Assembly: GCF_015832195.1 (NCBI RefSeq)
Contig: NC_052026.1
Location: 18,943,013 to 19,007,012 of the forward strand
DNA: 64,000 nucleotides
Direction of reading: 5' to 3'
DNA from: Motacilla alba alba
Taxonomy: Eukaryota > Chordata > Aves > Passeriformes > Motacillidae
The translations under genes and the position numbers were made by a program. Shown here one piece after another: positions 1 through 17,533 of the stretch (position 1 is its first letter; every line of letters starts with the position of its first letter). The notes below the pieces were generated by a model. It ran no database searches and had not been told where the DNA came from. It was given only the letters and a program-made list of their open reading frames with translations.

Positions 1-734
1 TGGAAAAGGATGTGGAGAAAGGGGAAATGTTATTGTTTCATTTCCCCATAGCAATTAAGGAGCTGATGCAGCTCTCGCTGTAGTCAATTAGTCTTCACGC
101 TCACTAAAGGGCTTTGGATGGGTCCCAAAGTTAGTGTCCTCATTTTCTGTAATCCTGGAAGTGTTTATGCCTTCCCAGGCTCTGAGCAGGGATGAGCCAG
201 CTGATGGCACATCCAGCCAATTATAACCAGAACAGCGAGGGGAGAATGATTTATTTTCCATTTGGCAAGAGGGACAGAAAAGTATGGCAAGGCAGGCCGA
301 GACAGATGAACAAACCCTGTCTGCAAGCCCTGCTTGCCACAGAGAGTATTTGCAGCATGTTTTTTTGGCATGAGCCTACACTGAGATTTCTGCTTTGTAA
401 TAAAAAACAAAGACTGCTCCTGCCTGCTAAAAAACTGCTCCCATCCTTGGAGGGAGGACACATCAAAGAGAGAATATCCCAATAGAAAGGCTGAAGAGTT
501 TTGCTTTGGTTTTTTTGTAATGTGTATATTTTAAACTGGAAAACAGCTCCTCTTGTCCTGGGTCCATGATTTCCCACTTCCTTGCTTTGTGGACATTGAT
601 CTCACCAGATTTTGCAGGATAAACAGCATTGGACAGGCTGGGCTCTTCAGGGAAACCCAGAGCACTGCAGAAAAGCTGCTGATGGCTCAGGGAGTGGTCA
701 CATCCTTCTGCTTCAGAGCAGAGCTTCATGCCCT

Positions 735-1016
735 CTCTTTAACTGGCTCCCCACTGCCAGAGGGCAGGGATAGATGGGATATTGGGAAGGAATTGTTCCC
801 TGGGAGGGTGGTGAAGCCCTGGAACAGGTTCCCAGAGAAGCTGTGAGTGCTTCATGCCTGGAAGCGCCCCCTAAACAGGGCTTGGAGCCACCTGGGAGAG
901 TGGAAGGTGTCCCTGCCCCTGGCAGGGGGGTGGCACAGGATGAGCTTTAAGGTCCCTTCCAAGCCAAACCTTTAAGATCACTTCCAACCCCAAACATTCC
1001 ATGATTCTATGACTTA
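735..1016 (+). mobile_element. CR1 LINE 3'-end fragment
   Basis: Contains the diagnostic bird CR1 3' region: 'gaagccctggaacaggttccc', then a 'ggaaggtgtccctgcc' block, then 'gagctttaaggtcccttcc', ending in 'attccatgattctatga', the typical CR1 3' terminal motif. The 3' end lies on the right, so the element is in plus orientation. It is heavily 5'-truncated and has no coding capacity. Confidence 0.85.
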
Positions 1017-2471
1017 TGGAAGAGGGTCTGATCTTTCTTCAACGTGCTTTCCTTGCTTCCATGAGGAATCAGTCATTCTAAAGTCTGTGAGAGCCTGGGG
1101 TCACCCAAGACATCACAGCACTTCTACCACAAGCAGTTCTTGTCCCTCCAGCTTTGGCCCAAGTCCAGCCTGAACAATTTAGTTCTGTTCAGCACCCGGA
1201 GCAGCTCAGCTGGCAGAAGGATTCTCCTGCTCTGGAGGGGTCAGGTGTTGGGGGTGCAATTCCTGGCTGCCGCTCCGTGGTTGTGCCACCCCAGGCAGCT
1301 CACGGAACCCCTCAACGTCAGCGAGGAGAGTGTTTCCTGAACCACAGGCAACAGTGCTCAGTTAATATTTGAACACGTGGGGGATTGCTTCAATCCTGGG
1401 AGTATCAAAAACCAGGGGAAGACCTTGTTACACGCTGTGTTATTCCACGGTTTCCCCGCCCTGCCTCCCGCGCTCGCGCCGTCGCTGCTGCTTGCCAAGA
1501 TGTTATGGATTTTCTGAGTGAAATCAGTACACAAACACAGCTCACTGCTGCTCACACCAACTGATTCACCGCGTTCCACCAAGCAACAGCTCCCATTTCA
1601 GAGCTGATCCTGGAGCCAAGAGCCGCTTGCTGGAACAGCAGGAACAGCAGGAACTGACGTCAGTCATGGTACCCAGCAATGATGTCTTGGGCAATCCTTC
1701 TTGCAAGGGGAGTGCAGGGAGCTTTTAGCACAACATTCTACGAAAATGATGTTTTTGTGATGACATTGCACGCATCTGTGTGTTAGCTTGGATTTACCAT
1801 CCAAAAAAAGCGTGTCTGATAGTCCAGAACATGTGATATTCCAAAAGACAGTGTTGTGCTCCCGGTGAGGGACGGGCTCAGCTGTTGTTAGACCTCAGAG
1901 AAAACCCACCCAGGCAAAATGTGCTGTTTTTCTCTAGCTTCACTTCTCTCAAATTACACTTTTCTACCCTCAAAACAGATATTTTGCCATTTTCACCACT
2001 TCTTCCTTAAGTTCTCCTAACTCAGAAGGTGAAATTAGAAGTGTGGGAATTTGTTCTTAAGGGTAGCCACCATCTTGAGGCAAATTTAAGATGAAAACTT
2101 CCCAGAAGAGTTATTTTAAGTCGCTACAAACAATTCTCTACAGTCAGATTCTGCCTGAAAATCTCCAATAGCAGCTGGGTAATGGCTGCACACTTATAAA
2201 GAAACCAAACCCACATTAATCTTGAGCTGAGCTGGATCGATAAGAACAATTTGTGAGCAAAGAACTGAGGGGAGGTATTTTAATTCAGGTTGAAATGCAA
2301 GTTATTATCAGCACAGTGTCCTTCCTTTTATTTTATGGGGCTTTTCTCTCCGTGTTCCTGGTGAATTTAATACTGCTGACAGCTGCTGAGCTCCCAGCCC
2401 CACACACTGAGTGCTGTCTTCCAGGAAGGGTGCAGCACTGCAGAGGAACAGCTTTGTCTGTTCCTCGGGGG

Positions 2472-2490
2472 AAAAAAAAAAAAAAAAAAA
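2472..2490 (+). repeat. Poly(A) run, 19 bp
   Basis: An uninterrupted run of 19 A. It has no recognisable retrotransposed body upstream, so it is annotated only as a simple repeat. Confidence 0.95.
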
Positions 2491-2734
2491 GCCTTTTCAG
2501 TCCTGTTGTACCAGAAAAAATGAGGGGATGATTTATTATTCTGAATGTGAAATACACTCGTTTCATTGTGAGGCAGCTCATGTGGGAAAAAAATTGGAAA
2601 AGTGGGAGTTCTTCCCAAGGGAAATGCTGGGAATATCAGCCACGGTTTGGAGTCACTGTTCATACTGGATTTTTAACAAAAAACACCAACCCAACCTTGT
2701 GGAAGATAGAACAGTTGGGAGAACCTGTGTTGCC

Positions 2735-2759
2735 TTTTTTTTTTTTTTTTTTTTTTTTT
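2735..2759 (+). repeat. Poly(T) run, 25 bp
   Basis: An uninterrupted run of 25 T about 245 bp right of the poly(A) run. The two could pair as an imperfect inverted repeat, but nothing between them looks like a mobile element. Confidence 0.95.
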
Positions 2760-4705
2760 ACTTAGTATTTAGTCTGGTGTATTAGGTGCAGACAGGAGGA
2801 TCTGAGCTGGAATCCAAACCCAGCCTGTGCTCTAACCTGCTTGGTAAATTTGGGAAATCACATCTCCTTTGCTTCATGCAAAACTAGGGCTGACAGGGAT
2901 TGCAGGGGATTATTTACCCCATCCTTCTCCCTGAGATCAGAACGATTCTCCCTGAACTCTTCAGAGCAGATGTTTTACTAATTTCTCGTTAAATAAAAAC
3001 ATCCAAAGGTGATTATTCCATTTCTTTCCTAGGGAATTTCTTCTGGTGCTCAACAATTCTTACCCTTAGCCCAGTCCCTAATTTCTATGGCCTTTTCCAT
3101 GCTGTAAGCTCATTATTTCTCATCCTGGTCCCACAGCAAGCAGGGAAGGGCTAATTCCCTCCTGCTCTGCAGAAACCTTTTGCATATTTGAAGACGATGT
3201 AATGTCCCCTTTGGCTTGAGTCTCCTCTTCCTCAGCCTAAATGCTTTGTGAAGCGTTCTAAGGCCAGGATAGAAAGGCTCTGTGGCTCCATTTTTGAAGG
3301 GCTCTGTTCCAGCGCCATCCCTGAGCCTGAAGCCGATGCATTTTCCAAAGCAGCGTTTTCTCACCAGGGCTGGGGAGCTGTGCTGAGGCAGAGCTGATCC
3401 CAAAGGCTATGTCCATGCTGTCATTCCAACTGCTCCTAACACCTTCCTCAAATCCAGACTCGCCAACTGTCTGTGCTGTCGACACGCAGACACGGGCGAG
3501 GGCTGAGCTGAGGAGGGAAAGGTCAGGAGAGTCTCGGTGTGGATCTAAGTTTCCTTCTCACAGTCTCTGCAGATTATTTATGAGAGGAGCATGTGATAGC
3601 CCAGCCTGTCAGCAGATACTCTGATTGTGGCTCTCCCCAAGCACCATATGGATGCTTTCAGCCAGAGCTGCAGCCCTGCTAACAGTCGGCTTGTGGATGC
3701 AAACCACACGGCACACAGAGCCCGGAATTGTCAGCCCTGACACCAGGACACCAGCACCTGTACACCCCAAAAATAACTTCATGTGGTTTCATCCTCCTGC
3801 CTTCAGCTCTCAGACACAATTCTGAGAGCATGGTAGAATTTCCTTTCCTGGAAAAATTTTTTTTTAGAAGGCAGGCATTTAAATAAAGAGTCCAGTTGAC
3901 TCAGAAATTTGGGATTGCTGGTTTAAGTTGCAGATGTATCAGTGTTCTGCTGGTCATCCATGTCTCACCTGCTATCCCTGGACAGTGATGTGATGGACAG
4001 AGCAAACACACACCTCAGGGCCATATTTCCTTGTTAGTCACATCTTTAATGGCCTCATAATGACAGGTCACAGGAACTGCGTGACCCTGAATCACAAAAT
4101 TAGGTCATGAACCCTCATTCCTTTGTGTGAGTGCAGATTCACTCCAAATTCAATGCATCGCTCCGCCCCAAAAATGCAAAAACACTGATAATCTCTAAGA
4201 TGGTTAGAAAGCTGTCCTTCTCCCTGTACTCCTAAGGACAATCCTGGTCACAGCTCCCTGTTCCTTGGATTGTTCAGTGAGATCATGCCCTATCGATGCA
4301 AAATCATCCTTAAATTCAAAACACAGTGCCAGGAACGTATGTGAGAGAGAGAAAGAGAAAGAGAGATGCAGCTGAAAGGCTCCAGCCAACAGCTTGTGTC
4401 AGAAAGCTGCTAAGCAGGAAACAGTTGGGCAGTTTTACTCACAACGTGGTATCTGTGACTGAAGTTGTGATTTAATCAATTCCTCACAAACCGCATGAGA
4501 CCGGGGGGTGGCTTCCAAGAGAATCGGAGCACCTGCTCCTGAAATTTTGTTCTTCAAATGTAAACTCCACCCATATCCATGTCAATGCAAAGGCAAACTG
4601 GTGACAGATCACTGAACTTGCACTTTTGCATGGAGAAAAGTGCTTAAGTGTTCATGTTGAAGGGGACATTGTGGGCCACTCCAAGGTGTGAGTTCATCCT
4701 GTGAG

Positions 4706-4856
4706 TTCATGGAATAATGGAATACAAGGTTGGAGGGGACCTCAAGGATCAACTGGCCCAAGCTTTCTTGGCAAAAGCACCATCTAGACAAGACGGCTGA
4801 ATCTTGAAAGTGCCCAACATTGGGGAATCCACCACTTTCCTGGGGAGATTGTTCTT
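4706..4856 (-). mobile_element. CR1 LINE 3'-end fragment (older subfamily)
   Basis: The left edge reads 'ggttggaggggacctcaag', the reverse complement of a CR1 3' end, followed by the characteristic cysteine/proline-rich-looking CR1 tail ('ttggggaatccaccacttt'). It is directly followed by the 45-bp minisatellite. Confidence 0.75.
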
Positions 4857-4867
4857 TTTTGTTGCTG

Positions 4868-5626
4868 AAGGGGAACAGGGCAGGGCACCGAGGTGGCCAT
4901 GGCCATGTGTCACTGAGAAGAACATGACCTGGCACTGAGGTGGCCATGGCTGTGTCACTGAGGAGAACACTGCCTGGCACTGAGGTGGGGATGGCTGTGT
5001 CACTGAGGAGAACATGGCCTGGCACAGAGGTGGCCTTGGCCATGTCACTGAGGAGAACAGGGCCTGGCACTGAGGTGGCCATGGCTGTGTGTCACTGAGG
5101 AGAACAGGGCCTGGCACCGAGGCTGCCATAGCTGTGTCACTGAGGAGAACAGGGCCTGGCACCGAGGCTGCCATAGCTGTGTCACTGAGGAGAACAGGGC
5201 CTGGCACCGAGGCTGCCATAGCTGTGTCACTGAGGAGAACAGGGCCTAGCACCGAGGTGGCCATGGCTGTGTCACTGAGGAGAACAGGGCCTGGCACTGA
5301 GGTGGCCATGGCTGTGTGTCACTGAATGAGGAACACGGCCTGGCACCAAGGCTGCCATAGCTGTGTCACTGAGGAGAACAGGGCCTGGCACTGAGGCGGC
5401 CATGGCTGTGTCACTGAACAAGGAGCACTGCCTGGCACAGAGGTGGCCTTGGCGATGTCACTGAGGAGAACAGGGCCTGGCACTGAGGCGGCCATGGCTG
5501 TGTGTCACTGAGGAGAACAGGGCCTGGCACTGAGGCGGCCTTGGGATGTCACCGAGGAGAAGACAGCCTGGCACCGAGGCGGCCATGGCCGTGTGTCGCA
5601 GAGCGGGAACACCGCCAGGGCACCGT
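4868..5626 (+). repeat. 45-bp minisatellite, about 16-17 units, at the MAP1LC3B promoter
   Basis: Tandem copies of a unit of about 45 bp built from 'gtcactgaggagaacaggg', 'cctggcaccgaggc' and 'tgccatagctgt'. Three consecutive units near 5090-5235 are almost identical; outer units are diverged, some with small insertions such as 'gaatgaggaac'. Because the unit is 15 codons long it leaves long open frames on both strands, which are repeat artefacts and not genes. CpG content rises towards the right, where the array merges into the CpG island. It ends about 230 bp before the MAP1LC3B start codon. Confidence 0.93.
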
Positions 5627-5856
5627 GACATTCCCACAGCAGCAGGGCTGCGTGTGACGGAGCGAGGAGCGCGGCCATGCCGGCGGTGCCCGGTGCCACA
5701 CTCAAGATGCCGGCGGGCCGAGGCGGAGCCCCGCTGACGCGCTGTCAGCTGACGGCCGAGCGGCCGCGGCGGCGCGGGGGGCGGGCGCCGGCACTCGGAG
5801 GTGTCCGCTGCCGCCGCGCAGAGCCGCCGCCGGGCCCGGGCCGAGCGAACGCCGCC

Positions 5857-12815
<6,959 letters not shown>

Positions 12816-12981
12816 GACACGCCACTGGCCCTAGCCTAGGATTTGGGTTGACCCTTGGCCATCACCCCCACTCTTCCCCACACACCCCCCAGGGAAAGAA
12901 CCGGATGTCACCTACGCTCTCAGTCCTTAGCATAGTCTCGCTTTAGCAGGTGTCTCATCTCACCTTGCCTTGTTTGTGACT

Positions 12982-12987
12982 ATTAAA
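12982..12987 (+). terminator. Candidate proximal poly(A) signal ATTAAA
   Basis: The common ATTAAA variant lies 167 bases after the MAP1LC3B stop codon. It would give a short 3' UTR. Confidence 0.55.
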
Positions 12988-13485
12988 CAGTACAGACGAG
13001 CACCTCCAGCTTTGAAACCTGCCCTAATAATATTCCACACAGGCACATTTACAGGTCTGGACCTGACGAAAGGAGCCCAGTTGTGCATGTGACACTTGCA
13101 GAGAAAGGGACACTCGATTTACTTTTAACAAGCAAACAGGCACCAGGGAGGAACTAAAAAGTGTTTCCTGGAAATTCTCCCTACAATTCCTTAAATTTTT
13201 TGTTTTTAAACGGGAAGGTTTCTCATGAGAGCAAATGCATTTTAAAGTTCCAAAGGGGAGCTTTTTCTTCTGCAGCTCCATCAGACTCGTGTCAGCGCTG
13301 CAGGGAGTTAAGGCGAGTGCTCGGGGTGAGCTGGGGAAGGACAACTCTTGGTGTCTCCGGTTTTTGGGCACCGCGCGCTCAGGGGCGGTGCCGCTGTCTG
13401 GAATACTCATACCAAACACCACAGCTTTATCGTAGTTTTAGGAAGCGTCTAACTGTAAAATGCACACCCGAACAGGTAACACTGA

Positions 13486-13491
13486 AATAAA
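13486..13491 (+). terminator. Candidate poly(A) signal AATAAA
   Basis: The canonical hexamer lies about 670 bases after the MAP1LC3B stop, followed within 30 bases by T/G-containing sequence ('ctgtgtgttcatctg'). Confidence 0.6.
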
Positions 13492-14101
13492 CTCCAGTCT
13501 GTTACGAATTCCCAATCCCTGTGTGTTCATCTGAGCTGGCTTCCAGCGGTCCATAGGATCCTGCCCCTAGCTGGAGGTCGGCCGTTGCCGTGCCCGGCGA
13601 TCGGGAGGAGCAGCTCAGGGCCGGGAGCGGCTGCCGAGAGTTGACGAACAAATGATTTGAGGCACGGCCGGAGGCTCCCGTGTCCCGGGCAGGGAGCAGG
13701 CTGTGCAGAGGGGAGCTCTCCCGCGGGACAAACCTGTGTTTCTCTAGTGCTGTCAGCGAGGCGTGGCGGTGTCCGCGTGTCCCCGGTGTCACCGGCAGCC
13801 CGGCTCTGGCGGGGACAGAAGCAATACTACAGCGCCTGGCACTGCGCGGGGTGCACGCGTTGTACCTCCTCCTCCACCTTGTACCTCCTCCACTCTTTGC
13901 ATGCATCTCCTTTTCCCGGGGCCCCCTGCCCGTTTTTTATTGTCCTTTGTGTTTTTACTCCGACGTGAACTTTTCGATGCGGCTTGTTCTCTGTTTAGTT
14001 CTGTTCGTGTAAGAACTCGTTTAACTCATAACTGACAACTGTACTTGTAATTACGACGTGATCGACTGATACTCCTGTACAAATGTTGCTTTTTTAAAAT
14101 T

Positions 14102-14107
14102 AATACA
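14102..14107 (+). terminator. Candidate distal poly(A) signal AATACA
   Basis: A weaker hexamer variant followed by GT-rich 'gtgctgatatggatgg'. It would place the MAP1LC3B end only about 150 bp from the ZCCHC14 end. Low certainty because the hexamer is non-canonical. Confidence 0.35.
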
Positions 14108-14291
14108 GTGCTGATATGGATGGATTACATCCCAACTTAATTCCGGCTCGTGTGGTTATTCCCAGGCATTTTCACAGCAAAATAATTAAAGGAATTAAAA
14201 ATAATTCCCTGCTACTGCCAAGCTGGAGAAGCCCCCACACAGCTGAATCCCTTTAAAATGAAAGCAAATTCCAAGGGATTCTGTTTAACTC

Positions 14292-14297
14292 TTTATT
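14292..14297 (-). terminator. ZCCHC14 distal poly(A) signal AATAAA
   Basis: TTTATT on the plus strand reads AATAAA on the minus strand. It is the last canonical hexamer before the convergent MAP1LC3B 3' end. Confidence 0.65.
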
Positions 14298-14438
14298 TTC
14301 CATACATTAAATTTACTCAGATAAAAACATTCTAAAAATGTACAATTTAACTTTTAACAAAGTATAATAAAACATAAAAATCCCAATACCAGAATACTTG
14401 ACATTTACAATTCAAAATCAAATTAGCTGAATATTAAA

Positions 14439-14446
14439 TATTTACA
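14439..14446 (-). promoter_or_regulatory. Pumilio-type element UGUAAAUA in ZCCHC14 3' UTR
   Basis: Plus-strand TATTTACA reads UGUAAAUA in the transcript, an exact match to the UGUANAUA consensus for PUM1/PUM2, in an AU-rich setting near the distal poly(A) site. Confidence 0.5.
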
Positions 14447-14684
14447 AAACTATTTAAAATATTTATAAAGTTACATGCAGAATTTGTAATACTAGAAGTG
14501 ATCGAAGTAAAAGAAATGGCTCAAATGGAGCAGGAATTTCCTTCATTCCTAATGGAAAGTTATGTCCAAGAGAAGCTGTTAATCTGCACTTGAAAACACA
14601 CAGGATTTGCTTTCTGCTTCAGTACCAACACAGTTCTTGTGTACATCAGGAAAATTTCAGGGAACAAATGGGTAATTCCAAGGG

Positions 14685-14690
14685 TTTATT
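14685..14690 (-). terminator. Alternative poly(A) signal AATAAA (ZCCHC14)
   Basis: Canonical hexamer on the minus strand within the 3' UTR. Usage is unknown. Confidence 0.4.
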
Positions 14691-15190
14691 ACAAGAGCTG
14701 CGGGGCCTCAGCCAGCCAAAGTGATTCCTACTCTCACAAACGCTCCATTAGGTGGGTTTTTGTCCAGATTTGCCCATGTTCATCCCATTTACAGGTGTTC
14801 CAGACCAGCCTGGATCCAGCACTCCCAGGATCCCTCTGGCACAGCTCTGCTGCCCCGCAGATTTTGGGAGGAGCTTTGCTCTGCCTGGCGCCCCAGCCTG
14901 GCTCATCCTGGGATATCTCTGGGATTTGGGGGCATGGCCAAGGCTTGGGGCTGGACTCTTTACTTTGGGAAGTCTGGTGCTTAATTAGCCAAGATTTAAT
15001 GACTGTGGTATGAAAAGGTTTCACAAAAAGGTGAGTGTGACAGAGCTGGTTTGGATAAAAACCAGTTCTGATAAACTTTAGTAATGGTTCAAATGTGGTT
15101 TTCAATTAAAGTCAGGTGGAACCCTCTGATCAGTAACTCGGTTCCCTCTCCTCCCTCTCTGCACTCCCTGTTAGGGTCGAGCCCAGAATA

Positions 15191-15196
15191 TTTATT
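15191..15196 (-). terminator. Alternative poly(A) signal AATAAA (ZCCHC14)
   Basis: Canonical hexamer on the minus strand within the 3' UTR. Usage is unknown. Confidence 0.35.
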
Positions 15197-15793
15197 AATG
15201 CTTAATTTGCAGGGTGAGGAGGAGTTCACTGGAAATTCCATCCTATTTCGACTCCTTCCATCATCAAATGGAAAATGCAGCTGGAACTGCCCCACCCCCT
15301 GCTCCCTCCCCTGGGAAAGGCTCCTCACTGATTCTCCTGCCCCTGCAGGGAGATCATTGGGGATTCCCTTCCCTCTGACACTGAAAAATCATTCCCATTC
15401 CACAGTGAAATCCATCTGGAGAACTAAATTCTTTTTGTACTCGCAGGCTAAATAACATTCTTTGAAATCTCCCATCTTTCAACGTACAAAAATAGGGTTT
15501 AAGAACTGGTTTCTTCAGGCAGGGCAGCTGGAACTCTGCTATTCCAACCCAAGCTGCCTTGCTTTTTAGGGGTAAAAAGATGGATTTGTGCCTTTGAAGA
15601 AGAGATTAAGGATAATTTTATGGAATTAAGGTGCTCTGTTCGGACTTACCAACTTTGGTTGTTCTGGGTACAGAGTGGAGGGTGTTCACTGGCAGGTCTG
15701 AAGCCCCAGCTCACTGGGATTTGGGGAAGGCTCTGAGGTTGCTGCTGGCTCACCAGATTTTCCTCTGGGACACTCGTGTTACCTCCGGGTCCT

Positions 15794-15970
15794 TCTGGAT
15801 TGGATCTGACTCCAAACCCAGAGCCAACCGTTCCAAAGGGTCACCCAAACGCAGCCATGAGCCGCTTGAAGAAACATCAGCCACAACTTGACACAGAGGA
15901 AACAATCCCAAAGAAAGGAATGAAACAGTCTGCTGGAAACATCAGCCTGAACTCTAGACACAGGAAAGGA
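15794..15970. repeat. 177-bp duplicated segment, copy A (in ZCCHC14 3' UTR)
   Basis: Aligns without gaps to 19048-19224 in the same orientation, with about 10 mismatches in 177 (roughly 94 percent identity by eye). A third partial copy ('aaaggaatgaaacaatctgc') follows at about 15991-16015. It matches no repeat family I know. Confidence 0.92.
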
Positions 15971-16127
15971 TCCTAAAGAAAGCTCTGGAGAAAGGAATGA
16001 AACAATCTGCTGGACAGACATTCAGTTTTACAGTCCTTTTGATATGATTTTTTTCTGTGAGGAAGATCAGACACAATTGTGCCCAGCCCTGGGCAGTGAA
16101 ACAAAACACAACTGGTACAGAAATTAC

Positions 16128-16141
16128 TTTTTTTTTTTTTT
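16128..16141 (+). repeat. Poly(T) run followed by short GCT repeat
   Basis: Fourteen T followed by about four GCT units. Simple sequence in the 3' UTR of ZCCHC14. Confidence 0.85.
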
Positions 16142-16250
16142 GCTGCTGCTGTTTTTTGCTGTTTCGAGAGGATTTTTGAACACTCACATGTGTGTTGAAA
16201 TACAGTTTCTTTAAATACAATTTTAAAATACTGTTTAAAAAAAGTGAAAA

Positions 16251-16290
16251 AAATAATAACAACAACAATAATAATAATAATAATAATAAC
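16251..16290 (+). repeat. AAT/AAC trinucleotide microsatellite
   Basis: About 40 bp of interrupted (AAT)n with an (AAC)3 insertion. It produces the poly-N, poly-I and poly-L pseudo-reading frames around it, which are not genes. Confidence 0.93.
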
Positions 16291-16600
16291 ACTAAGTTTG
16301 GCTTTCAGCACATGTTCCAGGCCACTGGAGAGACCCTCGAAGCTGCAAATAGTAAACATGGAACTGCACGTTTTCCTTGGGCATGATGCAGTGGGACAGA
16401 CTGTTCCTACCATTGTCTCGAGCTCATTAAGGCAAAGTAAATTGCATTGTCAGTTTTCATCCCTTTAGTGTTGTAGGTCTGAAGGTTGTTCATGGGAACA
16501 CAGGGAACGTCCTCAAACGCAGGCAGAGCCAAGAGGGAGCGGGAGCTGGGCTGGGGATACACAAATCAGGGGGTTCTTATTGCATAGCAATAAAAGTATC

Positions 16601-16621
16601 TTTTGTTTGTTTGTTTGTTTT
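16601..16621 (+). repeat. GTTT tetranucleotide microsatellite
   Basis: Five consecutive units of about TTTG in the ZCCHC14 3' UTR. Confidence 0.85.
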
Positions 16622-17422
16622 GCAAATTCAGGTTTTGGATCCCTCCCTGGGCCCAGTTTGGTTCTGCCCACCCACATTCCCCAGGCTCTCGTGATGCTCA
16701 TGGATCCCACGAGGCTGGGACTGCCCTTGGAGAGACAGGGACACAGGGATGGCCCAAAATGTTCCTTTCCTATCAGCAGGGCCCAGGAAGGGCTGAGCTC
16801 CCCCCTCAGGCAGCCCCAAACCCTCCTGCTCCCAGAGGACTTCCCAAGCCAATCCTATGGATTCATCCTGGTGTAAGGAATACCTCCGAGTGTAAACAAG
16901 GCTTCAGACTTTTAAAGGTGTCTCCCAAATTACAGGATGCAAATTTCTCTCTGTCAGACACTTTTACAGAGGAGGCCTCACCCATTTAATGCCGTCAAAT
17001 TCCCGGGGGGGAGAGCCATGAGGATTAGGATCTTCTTTCAACCAGACAGGACCAAAGTGTTTCAAATTAGCAGTTCGAGATGGGTTTGGCTTCCTCTCGA
17101 GTCCTAATTTAGATTTGTCACCCACAAATGATGGACTAAGTAGTTAACACCAAAGCTACTCATCTACAACCTACTGCAACGAAGGAGGCCGACAAGAAAT
17201 CCTTCCAAGTCTTGATAATAATGAAGTTTTTACTACCTTTTACATGTTTGACTCCCACCACTCCTGAATCCTGGGGTAGGAGCCAAAGGGTATTTCATAT
17301 AAAGTAAAGCAAAAGCTTATCAACTCTGCTGCCAGAGTTCTTAGTTTGATTTTTTTTTTTTTTTAGGATGGTTTAAAATTCATTTACAAAAGCAGAATAA
17401 TAAGGTTTCTGTGAAAGAGACC

Positions 17423-17430
17423 TATATACA
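17423..17430 (-). promoter_or_regulatory. Pumilio-type element UGUAUAUA in ZCCHC14 3' UTR
   Basis: Plus-strand TATATACA reads UGUAUAUA in the transcript, an exact UGUANAUA match about 850 bases after the stop codon. Confidence 0.5.
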
Positions 17431-17533
17431 GTAACAGGACGTAAAGGTTTTGTGTATTACAGGAAAATATCCTTGAAGCCTTTATGACTCTGGAGTCTCT
17501 GGGACTTGGACCCTTGGAAACTAAGTTTATTCC

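Larger units (their letters stand above)
1..4705. other. Intergenic region upstream of MAP1LC3B, no gene recognised
   Basis: I read all frames and found no stretch resembling a known protein exon. The reading frames present are short and compositionally random. What can be seen is one CR1 fragment near the left end, a long A run, a long T run and an AG-rich simple repeat at about 4341-4366. In human the gene head-to-head with MAP1LC3B is FBXO31; no exon resembling its F-box region is visible here. Confidence 0.6.
12816..14110 (+). other. MAP1LC3B: MAP1LC3B 3' untranslated region (extent inferred)
   Basis: Follows the stop codon on the same strand. It contains an early ATTAAA, an AATAAA and a late AATACA-type signal, so short and long 3' UTR forms are likely. 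The 13560-13920 part is unexpectedly CpG-rich for a 3' UTR. The distal end near 14110 is inferred from the last signal and from the position of the convergent gene's end. Confidence 0.65.

Noticed and set aside
2411..2785. A 124-codon frame between the poly(A) and poly(T) runs
   Set aside because: Carries homopolymer-encoded Lys and Phe runs and no recognisable domain.
4609..5325. Long open frames on both strands (up to 186 codons) with MATSVPGPVLLSDTA-type repeats
   Set aside because: They are a by-product of the 45-bp (15-codon) minisatellite; they have no family resemblance and are open on both strands at once.
15779..16021. Similar minus-strand peptides at 15.8 and 19.1 kb ([12 protein letters not shown])
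   Set aside because: They reflect the 177-bp DNA duplication rather than a conserved protein; one copy lies in a 3' UTR and the other in an intron.
15954..16413. Poly-Leu, poly-Ile and poly-Asn frames
   Set aside because: Translations of the AAT microsatellite in the ZCCHC14 3' UTR.
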